Assembly: GCF_949987515.2 (NCBI RefSeq)
Contig: NC_082694.2
Span: forward strand, 59,146,080-59,210,079
Length of the DNA: 64,000 nucleotides
Source of the DNA: Delphinus delphis
Taxonomy: Eukaryota > Chordata > Mammalia > Artiodactyla > Delphinidae
Direction of reading: 5' to 3'
Of this stretch, positions 23,241-34,119 are shown in pieces; position 1 is the first letter of the stretch; each line of letters opens with the position of its first letter. Under the pieces are notes generated by a model that did no database searches, was not told where the DNA came from, and saw only the letters and a program-made list of their open reading frames with translations. Made by a program: the position numbers and the translations under genes.

Positions 23241-23961
23241 CAGAAACCTCTCCCAGTCTGTACAGATTGGCTCTGTGCTGGTGCACTCTTGTAACACCTT
23301 GTGAATTGCCAGTGGGACATAGCACTAATAATTAGAGTAAAATTCAGATCTATACCCTGAGATTTGTCCATTGTGCTATGTAAGATAAAGTTTTCTGCTT
23401 TTCACAAGAAAATAATTTGTATTTGGTTTAAATTAGTTGTGTCCTAGTATTTGGTTTTTAAAATTCTTAGTTCTTGACTTAACAAGCAGAAGGTACTTTC
23501 AGAACCCTTGTTACTCTGTTCCACTGGAGAACCCAATTAAATTCAAGAAATATTTGAGGAGCTTCTGTATGCAAAATCTTGTGATTGGCTTCATAGGGTA
23601 GTAAAAGGATAACCAAGATTTTGCATCGAAGTATTTATAATATAGTGAATGATAAGATAGTTCCAAATATAGATATCATTTAAAGACCTAATATAGTATC
23701 TTCAAAAAAATAATGCAGCACAAATGTGTAAATCTTTTTAATCATTGGATAAATGGTTGAATTAACTATGTTCTAGATATATACGCATACATAACATAAC
23801 TTTGAGGAGCTAAGGCTAGGGTAAGAAGTACTCCTGAATAGATATAGGCTACTTCATTATTTCTTAAACATCTTCGTTTTTTAAAGTAGTAGTCTGTGAA
23901 ATTCTATCAATTGTACTTTCATTTAAATTAACAAATATACTTTTTTATAAAATCACAAATA
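23241..23961. other. unassigned intron sequence
   Basis: AT-rich, with no exon, RNA gene or confidently named repeat. Confidence 0.5.
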
Positions 23962-24149
23962 CAGTTGACCCTTGAACAACACAGGTTTGAACTGTATGGG
24001 TACACTTATACATGGATATTTTTCAGTAGTAAATGCTACAGTACAACACTTGGTGGTTAGTTGAATCTGCAGATGCAGTGGAACCGTGGATATGGAAGGC
24101 CTGCTCTTAAGCTACATGTGGATTAAACCCCGAGTTGAATGGCCAACTG
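23962..24149 (+). mobile_element. MER2/Tigger-type DNA transposon
   Basis: It starts cagttgacccttgaacaac and ends ggccaactg, with TA on both sides as expected for Tigger-group elements. At 188 bases it is an internally deleted nonautonomous copy. Confidence 0.8.
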
Positions 24150-24341
24150 TACCTTTAGGAAAATTTAAGCTACATGTTGTTCACAGTAGTTTATTTAGAG
24201 TGCCTTTCTCAATATCTGTAACTGAAATCACACCTGTTCATGAGAGATTGAGAGTCTTAGTGGGTGGAAAGGGAGACAGTGGGTTATTTAAGCACATTCA
24301 GTGTATTTTGGAGGGTGGCAAGGCTTTGGGCATTTAGGACA

Positions 24342-24387
24342 GCATTGGCAGGTGGATTCTTAACCGCTGCACCACCAGGGAAGTCCC
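24342..24387 (-). mobile_element. CHR-type SINE head fragment
   Basis: Only the 5' 46 bases of a CHR-type SINE are present on the minus strand (ttggcaggtggattcttaac ... ccaccagggaagtccc). It has no tail and no visible duplication. Confidence 0.75.
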
Positions 24388-24993
24388 ACTACAGTGTTCT
24401 TAATTGTGTTGCTACTTTACATTTTTACGCTTACATGTTTGCTATTGAACTCATCAACATTTAATAATCCATAGTAGCAAATTCTTGAAAATACAATTAA
24501 TTTATAAACTCATCTTAGTCCTTGGTAATTTTTTCAAATGTTTTTCATATTTACATTTTTATATAGTTAATATACTTTTCAATGTTGAACATGACAAATA
24601 TAAAAAGTATCCTATTTCATTTTTAAATTAAAAACTATAATGCTTTATAAAAGTTATTTTAACTTATAGAACACAATCACAAAATTCAAAGCTCAAAAGA
24701 TTATACAGTGAAAATCTTCCATCTCACTCCTCTGCTCCACTGTTCTTGCATTCTACGCAGGGGCAACCAATTTACAAGTTTCTTGTGTAGAGATTTTTCC
24801 ATGATAAGCTTGTGTATGTGTATATATGTGTGTGGTGTATGTGTGTGTGTGTTTTTGGTACACCTTTTTTTAGTACCTTTGTTTTTTCCCCCCTTTTCAG
24901 TATATTTTGGAGAGCATAGCAGTTAAGATTATCACCTTTATTCTTTTCTATGGCTACATACTATTATTTAGTTGTACTATAATTTAACTAGTC

Positions 24994-25536
24994 TCTTTTT
25001 TTTTAATTAGGTCATTGTCTTTTATTAACTAGTGTACAATTACTTGTCTTCTGGTTTGTTTAAACAATAGGTAAGACAACATTTGCCACAATACTGTGTG
25101 TCAAAGTGGTTCACCATAAAAACTCCAGCACCACGTTCATCTGAAGGGCACTCCCGATGAAGGTGACTGATTTTGCCATTCTCCTCCACCTTATAGTATT
25201 TTAGGACAGCCAGCTTAACCTTCTTTCTCTAATGCTTGTTCTTCTTGAGAGTGGTGTAAGACTTCTTCCTTTTCTTAGCACCACCATGAAGTCTCAACAT
25301 TAAGATGAAGAGTGGACTCCTTTTGAATGTTGTAGTCAAAGTACGTCCATCTTCCACTTGCTTGCCAGCAAAGATCAGTCTTTGCTGGTCAGGAGGAATT
25401 CCTTCCTTATCCTGCATCTTGGCCTTTACATTTTCTGTTGTATCTGAGGGTTCAGCTTCAAGAGTGATGGTCATCCCTGGAAGGTCTTCATGAAAATCTG
25501 CACCTTGGCGGCAGTTCTGCCGCAGATGGCAGATCC
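24994..25536 (-). pseudogene. RPS27A: RPS27A processed pseudogene
   Basis: The reverse strand encodes a decayed ubiquitin fused to ribosomal protein eS31. The ubiquitin part includes [19 protein letters not shown] and the fusion joint is followed by [12 protein letters not shown]. The parental start codon is GTG here (25501-25503), one base is missing about ten codons later, four bases are missing after the GRTL region, one base is added further on, and the lysine after KNKH is a TAG stop. The parental stop position is 25040-25042. There are no introns, a 3' UTR with AATAAA follows, then a short poly(A), and taactagtc flanks it at 24985-24993 and 25543-25551. These are the marks of an L1-mobilised cDNA. 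It cannot make the fusion protein. In the cell the parent gives free ubiquitin and a 40S subunit protein. Confidence 0.95.
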
Positions 25537-25857
25537 AAAAGCTAACTAGTCCCTTATTGAGAAACATTGAGGTCACTTTCTTTTTGTATTATAAACACTT
25601 GTAGCAAAAACTATATATATGTCCTATCACATATGAGTGAAATGTATCTTCATGTCTCTTGCCCATTTTCTAATTGTTTGCTCTTTTACTGTTGAGTTTT
25701 GAGAGGTCTTTATATATTTTGGATACTAATACTTTGTTGGGCCTGTGGCTTGGAAATGTTTTGTCCCACTACTTACCTTGTCTTTTTATCCACTTTCCAG
25801 GGGCTTTCTCAGAGCAAAAGATTTAAATTTTGGTGAAGTCCAATTTATCAGTATTTT

Positions 25858-26101
25858 ACTTGTTAAAAAATATTTATTTATTTATTTATTTTGACTGCGC
25901 TGGGTCTTAGTTGTGGCACAAGGGATCTTTGTTGCAGCATGCAGGACCATTTTAGTTGCAGCATGTGAGCTCCTTAGTTGTGGCATACGGACTCTTAGCT
26001 GCAGCATGCACGCGGGATCTAGTTCCCCAACCAGGGGTCAAACCCGGGCCGCCTGCATTGAGAGCGTGGAATCTTACCCACTAGACCACGAGGGAAGTCC
26101 C
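25858..26101 (-). mobile_element. older tRNA-derived SINE
   Basis: About 244 bases, with repeated gcagcatg blocks and ccactagaccacgagggaag at its head. The 12-base duplication tatcagtatttt is at 25846-25857 and 26102-26113. Confidence 0.88.
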
Positions 26102-27778
26102 TATCAGTATTTTTCTTTTATGGGTTGGTGTCAAGTCTTAAGTACTCTTTGAATATCCATGGATCCTGAAATTTTTTTCGTGTATTTTTTCCTAAAAGCT
26201 TTATAGTATTACATTTCACATTTAAGTCCATGATACATTTTGTGTTATTTTTGCATAAGGTATGAGACTTAAGTTGAAGTGCATTTTTTTACCTATGGAT
26301 GTCCATTTGCTCCAGCACCATTTGTTGGAAAGGCAGTCCCTCCTTCATTGAATTGCTTTTGTACTTTTGTCAAAAATTGGGCATATTTTTATGCGTCTAT
26401 TTCTAGGTTCTCTCTTCTGTTCCATGTGTTTCTCTCTATCTGCCAATGCTACACAGTATTTTATTACTATAGCTGTAAAATAGGTCTTGAAATTGGGTAG
26501 GATGGTTCCTTTCATTTTGTTCTTTTCCCAAATTAGAATTTTAGTAATTCTAGTTACTTTCCCTTTTCATATAAATTTTCGAATAATCTTGTCAATATGT
26601 ACACAAAATCTTTCTTGGGATATTGGTAGGAGTTGTGTTAAACCCATGTATTAATATGAGGGAGTGGGAGAATTGACATCCTTACTATGTTGAGTCTCCC
26701 ATTCCATGAACATTGAATGTCTCTTCATTTATATTTAGATTGGTTTCCTTCATCAATATTTTGCCATTTTTAGCATACAAATCTTGTGCTTGTTTTGTTA
26801 GATTTGTACTTAATATTTTGGGTTTGTGAGGGTTTTTTTATTATAATATTTTATTTTGTATGTCCATGTGTTCATTGCAAATAGAGTTGATATTTTTACA
26901 TGTTTATCTTGTATCTTATGACCTTACTGAATTCACTTGTTTGTTCTAGGTTTTTATTTTTTTGCTTTTGTAGATTCTTTGCAGTTTCTACCCAATCATG
27001 TAGCTGACAAATAGGGATGGTTTTATTTTTTCCTTTCAAATTTGTGTTTTTTATATCCTTTTCTTGTTTTATTGCACTGGCAAGAACTTTCAGCACTATG
27101 TTCAATGAGTATGTTGAGAGTGGACATTATGTCTTTTTCCCCAGTTTTAAGGGGAAAGTATTCAGTCTTTCACTCTTAAGTGTATGTTAAGTATACGTTT
27201 CTGTAGATGCTCTTTATCAAGTTGAAGAAATTCCCTCTTATTCCTCTTTCTCTGAGAGGTTTTTTTTCCTGCATGAATGGGTACTGAGTTTTGTCAAATA
27301 CTCTTTTTTTATTTACCTCAATTGAGATGAATTATGTGGTTTTTTTCTTTAGCTTTCTAATGTGGTGGATTACATTGATTGGTTTTAGAATATTGGTCTA
27401 GACCTGCATCCCTGGAGTAAACTCTGCTTGGTCATAGTGTATGATTTTTTTTGTATATTGCCAAACTTGATTTGCTAATATTTTGTTAAGGATCTGTAAT
27501 TATGAAGGATGTTGGTCTGTAGTTTTCCTTTTTTGTTCTGTGTTTATCTGTTTTTTGTGTTTTTTTTAAATCAGGGTAATACTAGCTTAATAAAATGAAT
27601 TTGAAAGTATTCCCTTCAATTCTGTTTTCTAGAAGAGATGGTGGAAAATTGGTGTTAATTCTTTAAAAGTTTGCTATAATTTTCAGTGAAACCATCTGAA
27701 CCTGGAGAGGTTTTTGGATGTTTTGAAATTACCAATTCATTTTATTTATTTAATAGGTATAGGACTCTCCAAATTATT

Positions 27779-27984
27779 ATTACTATTTTTGCGGTACACG
27801 GGGCTCTCACTGTTGTGGCCTCTCCCGTTGCGGAGCACAGGCTCCGGACGCGCAGGGTCAGCGGCCATGGCTCACGGGCCTAGCCACTCCGTGGCATGTG
27901 GGATCTTCCCGGACCAGGGCACGAACCCGTGTCCCCTGCATCGGCAGGCGGACTCTCAACCACTGCGCCACCAGGGAAGCCCTA
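27779..27984 (-). mobile_element. CHR-type SINE, short form
   Basis: Close to the family consensus but with a very short tail (tattactattttt). The duplication tccaaattatt is at 27768-27778 and 27985-27995. Confidence 0.93.
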
Positions 27985-28095
27985 TCCAAATTATTTACTT
28001 CATATTGGGTAAGTTGTGGTAGTTTTTTGTTTTGTTTCGTTTTGTGAGAAATTGGTTCATTTCTTCTAAATCATCATTATATGTTGGTGACGAGT

Positions 28096-28345
28096 TGTTA
28101 GGATTAGAAAGGCTCCCCTAGACACCCGAACAGTATAAGGATGAAACATTCTTTATGGCTTTATGATGAAAATTATAATCTTTTAGCTATTATAGCTCTC
28201 TGAAGAAAATGTTCAATCAAAAGATTAAATCATACAAAGCATTTAACATTTTTAAACAGTTGCCTAATAACAAACTTTTAAAAGAGATTATTCATAGCAC
28301 TAAATTATGTTTGTCAAATATTTGAGTAGTGTTTCCTACTGTCCT
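28096..28345. other. non-L1 stretch inside the host L1
   Basis: Between atatgttggtgacgagttg and tccttttgtagttgcaggg the L1 text is replaced by about 250 bases of unrecognised AT-rich sequence. No terminal repeats or duplication were found. Confidence 0.4.
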
Positions 28346-28454
28346 TTTGTAGTTGCAGGGTGTGTAGAGATGTTCATGTTTCATTCCTGACTTATTCCTT
28401 ATGTTGGTAATTTGTGTCTTCACTTTTTTTCCTTTGTCAGTCTTGCTAGATGTT

Positions 28455-29065
28455 TGTTGATTTTTTTTTAAATTAATTTTTATTGGAGTAGAGTTGCTTT
28501 ACAATGTTGTGTTAGCTTCTGCTGTATAGCAAACTGAATCAGTTATACGTATACATATATCCACTCTTTTTTAGATTTCCTTCCCATTTAGGTCACCACA
28601 GATCATTGAGTGGAGTTCCCTGTGCTATGCGGTAGGTTCTCATTAGTTATCTATTTTATACATAGTAGTGTATATATGTCAGTCCCAATCTCCCAGTTCA
28701 TCCCACCTCTCCCTTTCCCCCATGGTAACCGTTTGTTCTCTACATCTGTGACTCTATTTCTGCTTTGTAGATAAGTTCATCTGTACCACTTTTCTAGATT
28801 CCACATATAAGCAATTTTATACAATATTTGTTTTTCTCTTTCTGACTTACTTCACTTTGTATGACAATTTCTACGTCCATTCACATCTCTGCAAATGGCA
28901 CTGTTTTGTTCCTTTTTATGGCTGAGTAATATTCCATGGTATATATGAACCACATCTTCTTTATCCATTCTTCTATCAGTGGTCATTTAGGTTGCTTCTA
29001 TGTTCTGGCTGTTATAACTAGTGCTGCAGTGAACATTGGGGTGCATGCATCCTTTTGGTTGGTTG
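28455..29065 (-). mobile_element. 5'-truncated L1 3' end
   Basis: Cetartiodactyl L1 3' UTR and ORF2 tail in antisense: attggagtagagttgc, then ttccctgtgctatgcgg, then gctgagtaatattccatgg, then gcagtgaacattgggg. It is nested in the host L1. Confidence 0.85.
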
Positions 29066-29095
29066 TCAGTTTTTGATCTCTTAAAAGAACCAACC

Positions 29096-29307
29096 AGGGC
29101 TTCCCTGGTGGCGCAGTGGTTGCGAGTCCGCCTGCCGATGCAGGGGACACGGGTTCGTGCCCCGGTCCAGGAAGATCCCACATGCCGCGGAGCGGCTGGG
29201 CCCGTGAGCCATGGCCGCTGAGCCTGCGCGTCCGGAGCCTGTGCTCCGCAGCGGGGGAGGCCACAACAGTGAGAGGCCCGCGTACAGCAAAAAAAAAAAA
29301 AAAAAAA
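29096..29307 (+). mobile_element. CHR-type SINE, short form
   Basis: Sense copy from gggcttccctggtggcgc to a poly(A) of about 18. The flanks agaaccaacc and agaaccgacc differ by one base. Its A box (TGGCGCAGTGG) and B box (GGGTTCGTGCC) are intact. Confidence 0.95.
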
Positions 29308-30082
29308 GAACCGACCGTTTCACTGATTTTTCTCTGTTTTTCTGTTTTCAGTTTTATTGATTTCTACTGTATCTTTATTATTTCCTTCCTTTCTCTTGCT
29401 TTGCTTCTAGTTTGCTCTTCTTTTTTTGAGATTCTTGAGGTGGAAACTTAGGTTATTGACTTGTGGCTTTTCCTTTTGATTTGAGGCTTTTCCTTTTTTT
29501 GAATTTCTTTCTCAGCACTGTTTTACCTATGTCTCACAAATTTTGCTATGCTGTATTTTCATTTTCCTTTAGTTCTGTTATATGTATTTTTAAATTTCCC
29601 CTGATAATTCCTCTTTGATCCATAGATTGTTTATATAAAGTGTGTTGTTTAGAGAGCTGAGTGGCAGCCGTGGATACTCTGGGCACCTGCTGTGCGTGTG
29701 TGTGGCCACCTGGTGTACACAGGCTCTGGCAGCAGCCACGGGCTGGCCAGACTGAGGCAATTTTCTGGATGACAAACAATGGCTCAGCACGGTGTCTCAG
29801 TACAACCAGGAGGCTGGACAGTGGATCCAATTCTGAGACGCCTGTTGTCAGGCCTGAGCTCCTGTGGTGGGAGTGCCAAGTCCAAACCACTGGACTAACA
29901 GAGAACCTCAGACTCCAGGGAATATTAATCAGTGTGAGCTCTCCCAGAGGTCCTCATCTTGGCACCAAGACCTGGCTCCACCCAACTGCCTGCCACCTCC
30001 AGTGCTGGATGCCTCAGACCAAACAACTAGCAAGACAGGAGCACAGCCCCACCCATCAAGAAAAATGAGATGACAAAAAAAT

Positions 30083-31021
30083 ATGGTACAGACAAAGGAA
30101 CAAGGTAAAAACTTACAAGACCAAATAAATGAAGAGAAAATAAGCAACCTATCTGAAAAAGAATTCAGAGTAATGATGATAGTAAAGGTGATCTTAAATC
30201 TAGGAAATAGAATGGAGGCCTGGATCAAGAAAATACAAGAAATGTTTAACAAGGACGTAGAAGAACTGAAGAACAAACAAACAGTGATGAACAGCACAGT
30301 AATTGAAATGAAAAATACACTAGAAGGACTCAGTAGAACAATTGAAGCAGAAAAATAAGTGAGCCGGAAGATAGAATGGTGGAAATAACTGCTGAGGGGC
30401 AGAATAAAGAAAAAAGAATGAAAAGAAATGAGCACAGTCTCAGAGACCTCTGGGACAACATTAAATGCACCAACATTCAAATTATAGGAGTCCCAGAAGA
30501 AGAAGAGAAAGAGAAAGAGTCTGAGAAAATATTTGAAGAGGTTATAGTCGAAAACTTCCCTAACATGGAAAAGGAAATAGTCAGCCAAGTCCAGGAAGCA
30601 CAGCGTTCCATACAGGATAAACCCAAGGAGAAACATGCCGAGACACATATTAATCAAACTAACAAAAGTTAAATTCAAAGAAAAAATATTAAAAGCAGCA
30701 AGGTGAAAAGCAACAAATAACATACAAGGGAATCCCCATAAGGTTGTCAGCTGATTTTTCAGCAGAAACAATGCAGGCCAGAAGGGAGTGGCAGGATATA
30801 TTAAAAGTAATGAAAGGGAAAAACTTAAAACCAAGATTAGTGTACTCAGTAAGGATCTCACTCAGGTTCGACGGAGAAATCAAAAGCTTTACAGGCAAGC
30901 AAAAGCTAAGAGAATTCAGCACCTCCAAACCAGCTTTACAACAAATGATAACAGAACTTCTCTAGGAGGGAATCACAAGAGAAGAAAAAGACCCACACAC
31001 AAAAAAATCCAAAACAATTAA
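30083..31021 (+). pseudogene. L1 ORF1 remnant
   Basis: Three broken frames (30083-30358, 30376-30672 and 30788-31021) together correspond to ORF1p, the L1 RNA-binding chaperone that packages L1 RNA in the cytoplasm. The first is a lysine- and glutamate-rich coiled-coil segment (LSEKEFRVMM ... KKIQEMF). The second holds the conserved LRDLWDNIKCTNIQIIGVPE region, the start of the RRM-like core. The third is the C-terminal basic part. A TAA at 30356-30358 and frameshifts separate them. Confidence 0.88.
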
Positions 31022-31290
31022 GAAAATGGTAATAGGAACATACATATCAATAATTACCTTGAATGTAAATGGATTAAATGTTTCAACCAAAAGACACAGG
31101 CTGGCTGAATGGATACAAAAATAAGACCTGTATATGCACTGTCTACAATAGACCCACTTCAGACCTAGGGACACATACAGACTGAAAGTGAGGGGATGGA
31201 AAAAGATATTTCATGTAAATGGAAATCAGAAGAAAGCTGGAGTAGCAATACTCATATCAGTTAAAATAGACTTTAAAATAAAGACTGTTA

Positions 31291-31583
31291 AGCTGTGACA
31301 AAGTGAGAGAGTGGCATGGACATATATACACTACCAAACGTAAAATAGATAGCTAGTGGGAAGCAGCTGCATAGCACAGGGAGATCAGCTCGGTGCTTTT
31401 TGACCACCTAGAGGTGTGGGATAGGGAGGGTGGGAGGGAGGGAGACGTAAGAGGGAAGAGATATGGGAACATATGTAAATGTATAACTGATTCACTTTGT
31501 TATAAAGCAGAAACTAACACACCATTGAAAAGCAATTATACTCCAATAAAGATGTTTAAAAAAATAAAATAATAAAATAAGAT
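31291..31583 (+). mobile_element. 5'-truncated younger L1 3' end
   Basis: Only the last part of an L1 3' UTR: catagcacagggagatcagc, then tataactgattcactttg, then ctccaataaagatg and an A-rich tail. Flanks aagactgtta and aatgactgtta are at 31281-31290 and 31584-31594. It sits in the endonuclease part of the full-length L1. Confidence 0.85.
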
Positions 31584-32740
31584 AATGACTGTTACAAGAG
31601 ACAAGGAAGGACACTACATAATGATCAAGGGATCAATCGAAGCAGAAGGTATATAACAACTGTAAATATTTATGCACCCAACATAGGAGCACCTCAATAC
31701 ATAAGGCGAATGTTAACCTAAAAGGGGAAATTGACAGTAACACAATAATAGTGGGGGTTTTTAACAGCCCACTTACACCAATGGACAGATCATCCAGACA
31801 GAAAATAAATAAGGAAACACAAGCTTTAAATGGTACAATAGACCGGATAGACTTAGTTGATGCTTAAAGAACATACCACCCGAAAGTGGCAGAATACACT
31901 TTCTTCTCAACTGCACACCAGACATTCTCCAGGATAGATCACACCTTGGGTCACAAATCAAGCCTTGGTAAATTTAAGAAAATTGAAATCATATCAAGCA
32001 TCTTTCTGACCACAATGCTATGAGATTAGAAATCAGTTACAGGAAACAAAACTATAAAAAACACAAACACATGGAGGCTAAACAATACATTACTAAGTAA
32101 CCAAGAGTTCACTGAAGAAATCAAAAAGGAAGTCAAAAAATACATAGAAACAAACTACAACAAAAACACGACAGCCCAATACCTATGAGACACAGCAAAA
32201 GCAGCTCTAAAAGGGCAGTTTATAGCAATTCAATCTCACCTCAAGAAGCAAGAAAAATCTCAAACAATCTAACCTTACACCTAAAGCAAGTAGTGAAAGA
32301 AGAAGAGGAGGAGGAGGAGGAAGAAAAAGAAGAAAAACTCTAACGTTAGTAGAAGGAAAGAAAGATTAGAGCAGAAATAAACGAAATAGAAATGAGGAAG
32401 ACAGCAACAAAGATCAATAAAACTAAAAGGCTGGTTCTCTGAGAAGATAAACAAAACTGATAAGCCTTTAGCCAGACTGATCAAGGAAAAAAGGGAGAGG
32501 TTTCAAATCAATAAAATTAGAAATGAAAAAGGTAAAATTTCAACTGACACTGAAGAAATACAAAGGATCATAAGAGACTACTATAAGCAACTATATGCCA
32601 ATAAAACGGACAACCTGGAAGAAATGGACACATTCTTAGAAAGGTACAACCTTCCAAGACTGAACCAGGAAGAAATGGAAAATATAAACAGACCAATCAC
32701 AAGTAATGAAATTGAAACAGTAATTAAAAATCTTCCAGCA

Positions 32741-33064
32741 GGGGCTTCCCTCATGGCACAGTGGTTAAGAATCCACCTGTCAATGCAGGGGACATGGGTT
32801 CCATCTCTGGTATGGGAAGGTCCCACATGCTGTGGAGCAACTAAGCCTGGGTAGCACAACTACTGAGCCTGCACTCTAGAGCCCAAGAGCCACAACTACT
32901 GAAGCCTGTGTTCCTAGAGCCTGTGCTCTGCAACAAGAGAAGCTACCACAATGAGAAGCCCACGCACCACAACAAAGAGTAGCCCCTGCTTGCCACAACT
33001 AGAGAAAGCCTGCACGCAGCAATGAAGACCCAACGCAGCCAAAAATAAATAAGTAAATTAAAAC
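32741..33064 (+). mobile_element. CHR-type SINE, long form
   Basis: The sense long form ends gacccaacgcagccaaaaat with an A-rich tail. The duplication aaaaatcttccagca / aaaaatcttccaaca flanks it. It interrupts L1 ORF2. Confidence 0.92.
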
Positions 33065-33888
33065 AAAAAATCTTCCAACAAAGAGAAGTTCAGGACCAGA
33101 TGGCTTCACAGGCAAATATTATTAAACATTTAGAGAAGAGCTGACACCTATCTTACTCAAGCTCTTCCAAAAAATTGCAGAGGGAGGAACACTCCCAAAC
33201 TCTTTCTGCAAACCACTATCACCCTGATACCAAAACCAGACAAAGATATCACAAATAAAGAAAATTACAGGCCAGTATCACTGATGAACATAGACGTAAA
33301 AATCCTCAGCAATATGCTAGGAAACAGAATCCAACAACATATTAAAAGGATCATACACCATGATCAAGTGGGATTTATCCCAGGGATGCAAGGATTCTTC
33401 AATATATGCAAATCAATGTGATACACCATATTAAGAAATTAAAGAATAAAACCATATGATCATCTCAATAGATGCAGAGAAAGCTTTTGACAAAATTCAA
33501 CACCCATAAGTGTGCATAGAGGGAACCTACCTCAACATAATAAAGGCCATATATGACAAACTCACAGCCAACGTCATTCTCAGTGGTGAAAAACTGAAAC
33601 CATTTCCACTAAGATCAGGAACAAGACAAGGTTGCCCACTCTTGCCACTCTTATTCAACATAGTTTTGGAAGTCCTAGCCATGGCAATCAGAGAAGGAAA
33701 AGAAATAAAAGGAATCCAAATTGGAAAAGAAGAAGTAAAACTCTCACTGTTTGCAGATGACATGATACTATGCATAGAAACTCCTAAAGATGCCACCAGA
33801 AAACTACTAGAGCTAATCAATGAATTTGGTGAAGTTGCAGGATACAAAATTAGTGCACAGAAATCTCTTGTATTCCTATACACTAATG

Positions 33889-34119
33889 ATGAGGGACTTC
33901 CCTGGTGGTCCAGTGGCTAAGACTCCGCACTCTCAAGGCAAGGGGCACTGGTTCAATCCCTGGTCAGGGAACTAGGTCCCACATGCTGCAACTAAGAGTT
34001 CGCATGCTGCCACTAACGATCCCGCATGCTGCAACAAAGATCCCGCATGAAACAACTAGGACGCGATGCAGCCAAATCAATCAATATTTTAAAATTAAAT
34101 AAATAAAAGATAAAGTTTG
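33889..34119 (+). mobile_element. older tRNA-derived SINE
   Basis: It starts gggacttccctggtggtcc, contains repeated gcatgctgc blocks and ends with an A-rich tail. cctatacactaa occurs on both sides. It interrupts L1 ORF2 just after the reverse-transcriptase core. Confidence 0.88.

Noticed and set aside
25229..25576. Ubiquitin-like open frame as a functional gene
   Set aside because: It lacks the parental start, begins in shifted frame and ends at a premature stop. Tail and duplication show a processed pseudogene.
29661..30068. 135-codon open frame upstream of L1 ORF1
   Set aside because: It lies in the L1 5' UTR, GC-richer than its surroundings, with no known protein.
29929..30861. 310-codon antisense open frame
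   Set aside because: It is the reverse strand of L1 ORF1, hydrophobic only because it mirrors an A-rich sense strand.
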